NCBI GenBank assembly: GCA_030642995.1
Contig: DAOWMR010000037.1
Location: 1-12,053 of the forward strand
Direction: 5' to 3'
Source: Spirochaetales bacterium
GTDB taxonomy: Bacteria; Spirochaetota; Spirochaetia; DSM-27196; SLST01
DNA length: 12,053 nt
Numbering within the stretch: the stretch's first letter is position 1; each line of letters begins with the position of its first letter. Below are positions 5,732 through 12,053 of the stretch, in pieces. The notes under the pieces were generated by a model. It saw only the letters and a program-made list of their open reading frames with translations. It searched no databases and was not told where the DNA came from. A program made the translations under genes and the position numbers.

Positions 5732-8179
5732 CTAGTCGGCTCCGAACTCTTTCACGAGTTCAGCCATCTCGCGAAGTCGTTTTTCCACGAGCGCATTGAT
5801 AGACCGAGCGGGGAAGTTCCCCTTGGGCGTCCGAGAGCCGGTTTCCATCCCGGTAAGTATCTCCAACCCTTCGTCAATCGTCTCCGCGGTGTAGATGTGA
5901 AACCTTCCGTCGGCGACGGTTTGCTGCAGTTCTTCGGTGAGAATCAGATTTGAAAGATTCTGTCGCGGAATGATCACGCCTTGCGTGCCGGTGAGACCAA
6001 TCTTCTTGCAGATCTCGAAGAATCCTTCCACTTTTTCGCTGATGCCGCCCACGGGTTGGATCTGGCCCATCTGGTTGACCGAACCACTCACCGCGATGTC
6101 CTGGCGCAGGGGAATGTCCGCGATGGCGCTCAGAATGACATAGATCTCCGTCGACGACGCGCTATCGCCGTCCACCTCAACGTAGCTCTGCTCAAAAGCC
6201 ACACTCGCATTCATGGAGAGCGGGAAGGAGCGCGCATAGGTGGATTGGAGGAAGCCCTCCAGGATGTAGACGCCCTTGTCATGGATCTCGCCGGACAGGC
6301 CCGATTCTCGCTCAATATTGATGATCCCGTCGGTACCGGGCGAAACCCGCGCAGTGATCAGAATTGGCCGCGCAAAACTGTAGTAGCCCCGATCAATGAC
6401 CGCCAGCCCGTTGATACAGCCTACTACGCTCTCATGGACTGAGATCAGGAGTTCCCCGCTGAGAATCTGTTCGTCTATTTTCTCCTCGGGCAGATCGTAG
6501 AGGAACTTGCGTTCCTGCAACGCGCGTTGCACATCTTCCCGGGAAATGCGTCCACGATGCTCGCGGCCCGCCCAGTAGTCGGCCTCGCGGATGAGGTCCG
6601 CGATCTTGGAAAACTGGGTGGACAGACGATCTCGAAATTCGCTCAACCGCACTCCGTACTCAACCACCGCTGCTATTCCGTCGTAGTCAATCTTGCGCAG
6701 CCCCTCGTCCCGGCAGATCATCCGCATGAAGCCGACGTATTCCCGGGTACTCGTTTCGTTGCGCATCATCACCGAGTCGAACTCCGCCGGCACCTTGAAG
6801 AGCTTCTGAAACTCTTCGTCTACGTTGTAGAGGTAGTCGTAGATGTGCTCGCTACCCATGATGATCACCTTCACGGCGATATCTACAGGCTCCGGTTTCA
6901 GAGACGATCCCTGGCCAAACGGGCTCGGGGCGGGCCGAATTTCGGTATTGCCGTCCTGGAGCGCGCGCTTGAGGCTGTTCCACGCGTCTTCCCCGCCGAG
7001 TATGTCTTCTGCACGGAGGATGAGAAATCCCCCGGACGCCTGAAGGAGCGACCCCGCGCGGAGTTGCATGAAGGTGTTGGGGCGCTCGCCGCCACTGTCT
7101 CCACCCGCGTCCTGGCTTCCGAACAGCTTCTGATAATCAGGGTGGCTCTCAAAAATGATCGGTATGCTCTGCGTTTCGCTGTGATCGATAATGACGTTGA
7201 CACCGTACCGCCACATCTGCGGCGGGTCGTCGTCCCGCGCAGCTTCTTCCGGACGGAACCAGTTCATGTGGCTGAAGAGATCTTCGGTGAAGCCATCCAG
7301 ATAGTGATGGACACGGGCGTCCGGGAAGTCCAGCCTGACCCGTGCGATCTCGGCTTCAATCTCCGGACGCACCAGATCAATCTGAAGGGCCTGGAGACTT
7401 TCTTCCACGCCGCTGCGTTCGGTTTGCAGGCTGTGGAAGATCTGTTTCATCTCATCAATGAAGCGGTAGTACTTCTCGCGGATCTCGTTCCAGACCTGTT
7501 CCTGGATCTCCCCCTTGCTGACCATCCGCTGGAGATCGTCAAAGCTGGCACTTTCGCCCTCGTAGATCGGTGCGATGTCCGCATGCTGATCATCCTTGTC
7601 TTCAACCTGGATGATCTCAAACCCTTCTGCGTTCAGCTTCTGCTCAAACTCCGAGACGGCCTGAGTCTCTCGTCCCTCTGCCTGAAGCATCAAGCGATCC
7701 CGTTCCCCCTTGTAGCTCGCGTGAAAGGGGAGGGTTGAGAGTACTCGGCCATAGACGTTAATGATTTGCGAGACACGGGTGCGAAATTCACCGGCCTCCC
7801 CCGGCTCAAAATAGAGCACCCTCGGTTGATCGGGCTGCTTGAAATTGTGAACGTATGCGATATCTTTCGGGAGGCGTTTGCCGGGCCGGTATTCCTTGAG
7901 CATGCGCATGATTGCCGTGCGCTTTCCCGTACCGGCAAGACCGGTCGCGAAGATATTGTAACCTTTGCCTTCTATGTCGATAGCCAGCCGCAGGGCGCGG
8001 AGAGCGCGGGGTTGCCCGATGATGTCAAAGCGCTCACTCCCATTGTCCAGCCGCTCAATGTCTTCGGCAGATACAGAAAACCGAACTTCCTCCGCCGTGA
8101 GTTCGTTGGATCCGGAGCGTGGGGCGCTGGCTCTATTGGGCGATTCGCTGGCCGGCAACGATGTGCGCAGTTGAGCCAT
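5732..8179 (-). CDS. Lon-family ATP-dependent protease (COG1067 / LonB-like, peptidase S16)
   Basis: 815 residues from the ATG at 8179. A Walker A 'GLAGTGKR' (80-87) is followed by a long helical insertion (~130-300). A Walker B-like segment 'GGFLILRAEDIL' (383-394) and AAA+ lid region lead to a C-terminal S16 domain. The catalytic dyad is Ser673 in 'EVDGDSASSTE' and Lys716 in 'GGISEKVEGFFEICKKIG'. There is no Lon-A N-terminal substrate domain, and the insertion replaces the usual compact AAA layout, as in the large COG1067 proteins. I expect a cytosolic quality-control or regulatory protease. The frame is open back to an ATG at 8248, but the start at 8179 is preferred: it leaves room for the divergent nif3 promoter, and TATACT ends six bases before it with no Shine-Dalgarno sequence. 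The C-terminal tail after the protease domain (~785-815) is basic and helical. Confidence 0.92.
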   Translation of the reverse strand: MAQLRTSLPASESPNRASAPRSGSNELTAEEVRFSVSAEDIERLDNGSERFDIIGQPRALRALRLAIDIEGKGYNIFATGLAGTGKRTAIMRMLKEYRPGKRLPKDIAYVHNFKQPDQPRVLYFEPGEAGEFRTRVSQIINVYGRVLSTLPFHASYKGERDRLMLQAEGRETQAVSEFEQKLNAEGFEIIQVEDKDDQHADIAPIYEGESASFDDLQRMVSKGEIQEQVWNEIREKYYRFIDEMKQIFHSLQTERSGVEESLQALQIDLVRPEIEAEIARVRLDFPDARVHHYLDGFTEDLFSHMNWFRPEEAARDDDPPQMWRYGVNVIIDHSETQSIPIIFESHPDYQKLFGSQDAGGDSGGERPNTFMQLRAGSLLQASGGFLILRAEDILGGEDAWNSLKRALQDGNTEIRPAPSPFGQGSSLKPEPVDIAVKVIIMGSEHIYDYLYNVDEEFQKLFKVPAEFDSVMMRNETSTREYVGFMRMICRDEGLRKIDYDGIAAVVEYGVRLSEFRDRLSTQFSKIADLIREADYWAGREHRGRISREDVQRALQERKFLYDLPEEKIDEQILSGELLISVHESVVGCINGLAVIDRGYYSFARPILITARVSPGTDGIINIERESGLSGEIHDKGVYILEGFLQSTYARSFPLSMNASVAFEQSYVEVDGDSASSTEIYVILSAIADIPLRQDIAVSGSVNQMGQIQPVGGISEKVEGFFEICKKIGLTGTQGVIIPRQNLSNLILTEELQQTVADGRFHIYTAETIDEGLEILTGMETGSRTPKGNFPARSINALVEKRLREMAELVKEFGAD

Positions 8180-8185
8180 GCCGAT

Positions 8186-8214
8186 AGTATACCGACGCTC
8201 CTGGACATCGACCA
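8186..8214 (-). promoter_or_regulatory. Candidate promoter of the Lon-like gene, implying a leaderless mRNA
   Basis: On the minus strand TATACT (8186-8191) is a good -10 box; 17 bp further upstream lies TGGTCG (8209-8214), a poor -35. The -10 ends six bases before the ATG, the same spacing as at rsmI. There is no Shine-Dalgarno sequence at a useful distance; an AGGAG lies 18 bases away, too far and upstream of the predicted transcript start. Confidence 0.45.
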
Positions 8215-8223
8215 CCGTCGGCA

Positions 8224-8252
8224 TGGAAACAGGGATGAGAACGTGCAATAAT
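8224..8252 (+). promoter_or_regulatory. Candidate promoter of the nif3-lspA operon
   Basis: TGGAAA (8224-8229), 17 bp and AATAAT (8247-8252), with TG one base before the -10 (extended -10). The start codon is nine bases after the -10, and no Shine-Dalgarno sequence is seen, so the transcript would have a leader of only zero to about three bases. It lies back to back with the protease promoter in an 82-bp divergent region. Confidence 0.4.
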
Positions 8253-8261
8253 GCCGCCGAT

Positions 8262-9023
8262 ATGAATCTGAATGAACTTGACAGCTACTTCCGTGAATTA
8301 CTGCGGATTGACGAATTTGCTCGAGACGATAGCTCGCAGAACGGCGTCCAGATTGAACGGAACACCGGGTCGGTCACACGCCTGGCATTTGCCGTTGATG
8401 CCTCTCTGGAGACCGCCAGACGGGCCTCCGACTGGGGTGCCAGCGTTCTGGTTGTACACCACGGACTGCTCTGGGGCAAATCCCTGCCGATCACCGGAGT
8501 GCACTTCGGTCGGATCAAGGAGTTCCTCCTTCGCGACCTCGCGCTCTATGCGATCCACCTGCCGCTCGATCAACACGAAGAACTTGGCAATAACGCCGTG
8601 ATGGCGGCAAGGCTTGGCCTGGTTCAGAGGATGCCGTTCGGTGAGCATCACGGGAAGTGCGTCGGGTGGAAAGGCGTGTTGCCGGAACCGCAAACCCTCG
8701 AACAGGTGCACCACCGATTATTTGGTCCGGGTGGAGACCTGTTGGGCACGCTGCCCTTCGGTCCGGAACGGATTTCGTCCGTCGGGATCGTGTCAGGCGG
8801 CGCGCCATGGGACGTACTCCAGGCAATCGACCAGCAGCTTGATCTCTTCATAACCGGCGAATCCACCCACGAAATCTATCACCATTGCCTGGAAGCCGGG
8901 ATCAACGTACTTTTCGGGGGACACTATCAAACCGAGGTATGGGGCGTACAGGCACTGGGCAAGAGGTGCGCGAATGACCTCAAGCTGGAGACCACCTTCA
9001 TAGACCTTCCAACCGGCCTGTGA
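8262..9023 (+). CDS. Nif3-like dinuclear metal center protein (DUF34 / GTP cyclohydrolase I type 2 family)
   Basis: 253 residues, the short family form. These proteins make hexameric rings with a two-metal site; the exact function is unsettled in most species, despite the 'GTP cyclohydrolase I type 2' name often used. The metal ligands are all visible: H66-H67-G in 'LVVHHGLLWG', D103 in 'HLPLDQHEELGNN', and H221 and E225 in 'GGHYQTEVWGVQAL'. The N-terminus starts 'MNLNELDSYFRELL' and continues 'DDSSQNGVQIE', matching the family's 'D.S.NGLQ' signature. I chose ATG 8262 because the upstream open frame overlaps the divergent protease gene. The stop overlaps the GTG start of lspA by four bases (GTGA), so the two are translationally coupled. 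Confidence 0.92.
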   Translation: MNLNELDSYFRELLRIDEFARDDSSQNGVQIERNTGSVTRLAFAVDASLETARRASDWGASVLVVHHGLLWGKSLPITGVHFGRIKEFLLRDLALYAIHLPLDQHEELGNNAVMAARLGLVQRMPFGEHHGKCVGWKGVLPEPQTLEQVHHRLFGPGGDLLGTLPFGPERISSVGIVSGGAPWDVLQAIDQQLDLFITGESTHEIYHHCLEAGINVLFGGHYQTEVWGVQALGKRCANDLKLETTFIDLPTGL

Positions 9024-9613
9024 AGCGCCAAACCACAGTGACAGCTCAAGCGACCGAAAGATCGACCCAAGTTTCGCGGTATCTCCCCCTGCTATTGACT
9101 GTGATCATCATCACTGTCGATCAGATCACGAAAGCTTTCATCGTCGCCAACGTGCAGCGGATTGAGCTCTCGGGATTCACCGTTGAGGTTTTTGGCGATT
9201 TCCTGCGAATAATCCACACCCGCAATCTTGGTATCGCGTTTAGCGTCGGCCGGGGTCTCCCCGAGGGTGTCCGGCGGCTCGTATTCACCATCCTCCCGGC
9301 TATTGTCCTTGCCGGACTCCTTGCCTACTATGTTCGTGTTGACGCCTTCACACGACTCCAACGGTGGGCGGTTGCCGGGATCATCGGCGGTGGGTTCGGG
9401 AACCTCATTGACCGGGTTTTCCGTGCGGAGGGTGTGGTTGATTTCGTTGACGTGAAGTTCTACGGAATCTTTGGGCTGGATCGATGGCCAACGTTCAACG
9501 TTGCGGATGCATCAGTCGTGGTTTGCGGGATTCTGCTCATGATAGGGCTCCTATTCCAGCCACCACCGTTGGCGGCTCAGTCAAGCGAGGCAGAACTTGA
9601 ACAAGAAGACTAA
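9020..9613 (+). CDS. lspA: Lipoprotein signal peptidase (signal peptidase II)
   Basis: 197 residues, somewhat longer than E. coli LspA (164), with extra residues at both ends. LspA is an inner-membrane aspartyl peptidase that cuts prolipoproteins before the diacylglyceryl-cysteine. Four membrane segments are visible (about 21-42, 87-104, 115-130, 163-180). Conserved features are D34 in 'VDQITK', N69 in 'HTRNLGIAFS', the catalytic D131 in 'GGGFGNLIDRVFR', 'VVDFVDVKF', and the second catalytic D163 in 'RWPTFNVADASVV'. The start is GTG 9020 within the GTGA overlap with nif3; a second in-frame GTG at 9038 is possible, and neither has a clear Shine-Dalgarno sequence, consistent with coupling. Spirochaetes carry many lipoproteins, so this is an essential-type housekeeping gene. 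Its end overlaps the next gene by 17 bp. Confidence 0.96.
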   Translation: MKRQTTVTAQATERSTQVSRYLPLLLTVIIITVDQITKAFIVANVQRIELSGFTVEVFGDFLRIIHTRNLGIAFSVGRGLPEGVRRLVFTILPAIVLAGLLAYYVRVDAFTRLQRWAVAGIIGGGFGNLIDRVFRAEGVVDFVDVKFYGIFGLDRWPTFNVADASVVVCGILLMIGLLFQPPPLAAQSSEAELEQED

Positions 9614-9878
9614 TACAATACTCTTCATGCTCGGTGCGACCGTGCTGAATATCGTTCTCATGATTGTCATATTCATCCTGCTGTTCTGGTTGTACGGACG
9701 GTTCATTGCCTCCAGCGTATCGCCGCAGCTCACCAGCTACGTGATGATCGGCATATTCATCGGATCCATTGCGCTGACCTATTTCATCTACCATCGACTC
9801 GTAAAGTGGATGTCAAACAAGTGGAATCTGGATGACTTCTTTGATCCCATCTTCAAACGGCGTGGGAAACCACGGTAG
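9597..9878 (+). CDS. Small two-helix membrane protein following lspA
   Basis: 93 residues. Two hydrophobic helices (about 8-33 and 47-66) are joined by a short polar loop with S-S-V-S-P-Q. A basic, aromatic tail follows (K-W-M-S-N-K-W-N-L-D-D-F-F-D-P then K-R-R-G-K-P-R) that should sit in the cytoplasm. The start is TTG (9597), inside the end of lspA, with GAGG six bases upstream; the next in-frame ATG is at 9627, which would trim the first helix. The 17-bp overlap implies coupled translation with LspA. I do not know a proven function; from memory, a small ORF after lspA is common in spirochaetes and is sometimes labelled 'leader peptide processing enzyme', which I have not verified. A helper of LspA or of lipoprotein handling is a guess from context. 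Confidence 0.75.
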   Translation: MNKKTNTILFMLGATVLNIVLMIVIFILLFWLYGRFIASSVSPQLTSYVMIGIFIGSIALTYFIYHRLVKWMSNKWNLDDFFDPIFKRRGKPR

Positions 9879-9883
9879 ACGAA

Positions 9884-11542
9884 TCAATAGCCGTCGGACA
9901 TCGCCCGGTTCTGGTCTTTCTTGTAGAGTTCAGTATACACGAACCCACGATTCTTCAATCGATCCTTCACATCCTGCGGAAATGGCGTGTATCTCCAGAA
10001 GATTCCTCGTACCTCTTTGTCCAGTTTCTGGGTACCTTCGCTCTCCTTGGTGATCCAGAGAATATAGTCCTGGATGAAAGCGTCCTTCACATCGCCCCGC
10101 ATTTTCTGATCGCTAAACCATTGGAAATACCAACCGGTCAACCCTTCTTCCATCCAGTAGTGCTGAGCCTTCTCTTTTGCAATCTGCCACCGGAGGTCGC
10201 CAAGAGCAGCGACTACCGCGACGCGCAGATCCTTCGGATACATTGGGATTGCCATTCGCCCGCGGCTGCTTGCCCGATTGAATCGTTCAAACGGTTCCCA
10301 ACACACGCCCTGATCCCCGTAACAGGGTATCAGAATGATATTCGGGACAATCCGATTTGTCTGCATCTTGAACGTACGGAAGAAGATTTCAGGATCAAGG
10401 TGCTCTGCGTCAGCGAGCAGATTGAGCACGTTCTCCCGCGTGCCGATTTCAAAGAGTGCGCCCCGGAAGTACTGTTTCATGAGTAGCGGAAAGTGATTCC
10501 CCTGCCGTCCAACACAGAGCTTGGCCATCTGGCGAACAGTGTTGGCTTCCTCAACGATGACCTTCCGGTCCACCTGGACAGCGCCAACTTCGTTTTCCTT
10601 CTCCTTCAGATTCTCAACCTGCTCGCGAAGGCCTTCCAACTCGTTGTAGTGCCGTGCGAGTTCCTTGTTCACTATTCCAAGCCGCCGCATCACATTGGTG
10701 ATCTCGCCGATCGCCGATCGCTGAGTATCGTTGTACGGGGCAGGGAGATTATCAAACTCCGACAGGACATCGTGGTCTGCGATCGTTTCTATCTTTTCCT
10801 TCAACGATTGCTCGTGAGTCTGAATTTCCTGGACCACGTTGCGGATCAGATTGAGCTGCGCGTCGTATCGCCCACGCTGTTTCTCGAGCAATGCACCAAT
10901 CTTGCTGGGCTCGCTACGCTGGCTCGGCTTGGTCTCGTCTGTGGCGGAGGCCGCGATGTGCCCCTGAGCGACTTCCCGAAGCCACTCATCGACGTAGTGG
11001 ATTGGCTCTCCCGTCTGGTTTTTCAGGATGATCTTGCTCATCATTTGCCGTTGCTCGGCGGATACCATGGTCGGGAGGAGCATACCGAACCGCGCCATCA
11101 GTACTTTAGGTTGCGGGAGCCCGGATGTGATGCGAGACGTTATGGAACGGAAGAGCTCCCAGTAGGCCGGGATGAGCCTTCCCCGGTGCATTGAGCGATC
11201 CTGCGGGTCGGTAGCGTTGAGGAAAGTACCGAGTAACTGGTGGACCCGCTTGGAGGTTTCGCCTTCACCGCTCAGGGCGGTCTTGTAGTAATCCTTGTCG
11301 GAGAAGACCGGCTTCGGATCTTCTTCGACCTTGGTCGGCCGTGTGAAAGTGCGGATTGCCATGTCAATTTCGCCGGGCCCACCGGTGTTTTCTGCAGGCG
11401 TCTTGGTCTCGAAAAGGTCCCCGAAACCCGGCGAATCGTCACCGGGCGAACTATCGTCCCCAATCCCCATCAGGGCGGCAATTTCGGGATCCATGTCACC
11501 GGAGAAGAGGTCTGAGTTGTCAGGTCCTGAACCGTTAGCCAT
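9884..11542 (-). CDS. Conserved-looking hypothetical coiled-coil protein, function unknown
   Basis: 552 residues, no signal peptide or membrane helix, so probably cytoplasmic. Residues 1-60 are acidic, Gly/Ser/Pro-rich and likely disordered, with a short motif MDPEIAALMGIGDD (17-30) flanked by two D-L-F segments (11-13 and 42-44). Residues ~80-195 look globular and helical. Residues ~215-335 form a charged heptad-like coiled coil (E/K/Q/L-rich, broken near 265 by P-A-P-Y). The C-terminal ~215 residues are globular and aromatic-rich, with four Cys-containing spots (C343, C407, C414 visible) and 'GDLRWQIAKEKAQHYWMEEGLTG'. I do not recognise a family; it may be spirochaete-specific. The ATG at 11542 is chosen because the longer frame (to 11605) runs through the tRNA gene. 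No clear Shine-Dalgarno sequence precedes it; the tRNA 3' end is 17 bp upstream. It converges on the small membrane protein gene with five bases between stops. Confidence 0.82.
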   Translation of the reverse strand: MANGSGPDNSDLFSGDMDPEIAALMGIGDDSSPGDDSPGFGDLFETKTPAENTGGPGEIDMAIRTFTRPTKVEEDPKPVFSDKDYYKTALSGEGETSKRVHQLLGTFLNATDPQDRSMHRGRLIPAYWELFRSITSRITSGLPQPKVLMARFGMLLPTMVSAEQRQMMSKIILKNQTGEPIHYVDEWLREVAQGHIAASATDETKPSQRSEPSKIGALLEKQRGRYDAQLNLIRNVVQEIQTHEQSLKEKIETIADHDVLSEFDNLPAPYNDTQRSAIGEITNVMRRLGIVNKELARHYNELEGLREQVENLKEKENEVGAVQVDRKVIVEEANTVRQMAKLCVGRQGNHFPLLMKQYFRGALFEIGTRENVLNLLADAEHLDPEIFFRTFKMQTNRIVPNIILIPCYGDQGVCWEPFERFNRASSRGRMAIPMYPKDLRVAVVAALGDLRWQIAKEKAQHYWMEEGLTGWYFQWFSDQKMRGDVKDAFIQDYILWITKESEGTQKLDKEVRGIFWRYTPFPQDVKDRLKNRGFVYTELYKKDQNRAMSDGY

Positions 11543-11559
11543 TGCTCTGGAAGGAAATA

Positions 11560-11632
11560 TGGAGGTGACGGGAGTCGAACCCGTGACCCCGTGAATGCCA
11601 TTCACGTACTCTCCCAGCTGAGCTACCGCCCC
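11560..11632 (-). tRNA. tRNA-Ala (anticodon GGC), acceptor stem partly unpaired
   Basis: The minus strand folds as a 73-nt tRNA: acceptor GGGGCGG, TA, D-stem GCTC with loop AGCTGGGA and GAGT (one G-U pair), anticodon stem CGTGA/TCACG with loop ATGGCAT (anticodon GGC, reading GCC/GCU), variable GGGTC, T-stem ACGGG/CCCGT with loop TTCGACT, acceptor CACCTCC and discriminator A. The G3-U70 alanine identity pair is present. However, position 5 (C) faces C68 and position 6 (G) faces A67, so two adjacent acceptor pairs are broken. CCA is not encoded. TATGAT (11638-11643, minus) lies five bases before the 5' end and could be a -10 box. The 5' end abuts AT-rich DNA (see findings). Confidence 0.88.
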
Positions 11633-12053
11633 ATATAATCATAGTTTTTTATCATTTCAGAAGAATGTTGCGATTTATTATACCGCCATCAATCATCTTA
11701 ATGGTCTTACTTGCATAAGATGCCGTTTTTACATCATGTGTGACAAGTATCACTGTTTTACCAATCTTATGCAATCCCTCAATGAATTCCATTATCATCA
11801 GAGATGTTTCGCTATCTAACTGTCCTGTGGGTTCATCAGCCAATATAATATCAGGATCATTAATCAAAGCCCTTGCAATTGCCACTCTTTGTTGTTGACC
11901 ACCTGAAAGCTGGTTAGGCTTACTTTTCTTTTTATCAATCATTCCAAACTCTTTAAGCAGATGCATAGCTCTTTTTGTATATTTAGAAGTATCCTGACCA
12001 GAATAATATGCGGGTAAAAGAACATTTTCCAGTACATTGGAAAATTGTATTAA
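11633..12053. other. AT-rich segment of different composition from the rest of the window
   Basis: By hand count this stretch is about 34% GC, against roughly mid to upper 50s elsewhere. The change happens at the 5' end of the tRNA-Ala gene, within a few bases. It contains the ABC ATPase fragment with AT-rich codon choice (AAA, ATA, TTA, AAT frequent). It may be an acquired island or material from another genome joined during assembly. No integrase, direct repeat of the tRNA end, or IS end is visible. Confidence 0.75.
11652..12053 (-). CDS. ABC transporter ATP-binding protein, LolD/MacB type (C-terminal part)
   Basis: The gene runs off the right edge; 133 codons are present. The visible part begins after Walker A, around the Q-loop and the conserved 'LENVLLP' helix. 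It then shows the ABC signature L-S-G-G-Q-Q-Q-R-V-A-I-A-R-A-L, Walker B 'PDIILADEPTGQLD' and the H-loop 'VILVTHD', ending 'IKMIDGGIINR'. 'ADEPTGQLD' together with 'LENVLLP' is characteristic of the LolD/MacB/FtsE-like class that partners with FtsX-like permeases to move lipoproteins, peptides or antibiotics, or to act mechanically. The substrate cannot be told from this part. The open frame extends upstream of the first internal ATG (11966) to the window edge with no stop. Its low GC and codon use differ sharply from every other gene here. The stop (TGA, 11654-11652) is 19 bp from the tRNA 5' end. Confidence 0.92.
   Translation of the reverse strand, partial: LIQFSNVLENVLLPAYYSGQDTSKYTKRAMHLLKEFGMIDKKKSKPNQLSGGQQQRVAIARALINDPDIILADEPTGQLDSETSLMIMEFIEGLHKIGKTVILVTHDVKTASYASKTIKMIDGGIINRNILLK

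Noticed and set aside
6527..7738. 403-codon open frame on the + strand
   Set aside because: Lies entirely antisense to the Lon-like protease, whose domains and motifs are clear; the translated product resembles no family and has the look of a high-GC antisense frame.
8180..8248. Longer start for the Lon-like protein at 8248
   Set aside because: No Shine-Dalgarno sequence, and it would remove the promoter space of nif3; kept as a possible alternative only.
8178..8261. N-terminal extension of the Nif3-like protein
   Set aside because: It would overlap the start of the divergent protease gene; the conserved family start is at 8262.
10493..11194. 233-codon open frame on the + strand
   Set aside because: Antisense to the coiled-coil protein gene; no start signal and no recognisable domain.
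11543..11605. N-terminal extension of the coiled-coil protein through the tRNA
   Set aside because: The codons are simply the tRNA-Ala T-arm and anticodon arm read as protein; the ATG at 11542 is preferred.
1..12053. CRISPR array, toxin-antitoxin pair, transposase or phage module
   Set aside because: No regularly spaced repeats of CRISPR type, no transposase or integrase motifs and no phage structural genes were seen on either strand.

Overview
The window looks like a piece of a spirochaete genome, probably a free-living or halophilic Spirochaeta-type member of the Spirochaetales. Three things point there: a FlgM-type anti-sigma factor whose N-terminus and C-terminal helices read like the spirochaete form, an HATPase-HDOD fusion, and lspA followed by a tiny two-helix membrane protein. 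Most of the window is GC-rich (roughly mid to upper 50s percent on sampled lines). The last ~420 bases are about 34% GC by hand count and look foreign.

Layout. 1-155 (-): start of a VOC/methylmalonyl-CoA epimerase-like gene, divergent from 313-993 (+) rsmI, with a perfect palindrome between them. 1043-1324 (+): flgM, closed by a strong intrinsic terminator. 1401-3362 (+): a two-gene unit of an iron-ADH-fold protein that has lost all three metal-binding histidines and a SPOUT RNA methyltransferase. The methyltransferase gene ends in a long inverted repeat enclosing three 14-bp tandem repeats. 3417-4067 (-): a glutaredoxin/OsmC thiol operon behind a near-consensus promoter. 4150-5655 (-): an HATPase-HDOD signalling protein with its own TTGACA/TATACT promoter. 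5732-8179 (-): a large Lon-family (COG1067-type) protease, divergent from 8262-9878 (+), an overlapping three-gene operon of Nif3-like protein, lspA and a small membrane protein. 9884-11542 (-): an unrecognised 552-residue coiled-coil protein. 11560-11632 (-): tRNA-Ala(GGC). 11652-12053 (-): AT-rich 3' end of an ABC transporter ATPase.

How the genes fit together. Most are housekeeping or regulatory: rRNA/tRNA methylation (RsmI, SPOUT), flagellar sigma control (FlgM), thiol redox defence (glutaredoxin, OsmC), protein quality control (Lon-like), lipoprotein maturation (LspA) and signalling (HDOD). No classical defence system, CRISPR array or transposase is visible.

The most noteworthy signals are: (1) a tRNA-Ala whose acceptor strands do not pair at positions 5:68 and 6:67, lying exactly at an abrupt composition break, which suggests a mosaic tRNA made by recombination or by an assembly join; (2) -10-like boxes 6 nt ahead of the rsmI and lon start codons (and 9 nt ahead of nif3), none with a Shine-Dalgarno sequence, suggesting leaderless mRNAs; (3) an apparently metal-less iron-ADH pseudoenzyme; (4) an inverted duplication of the conserved SPOUT motif 3 coding sequence just after its own gene.
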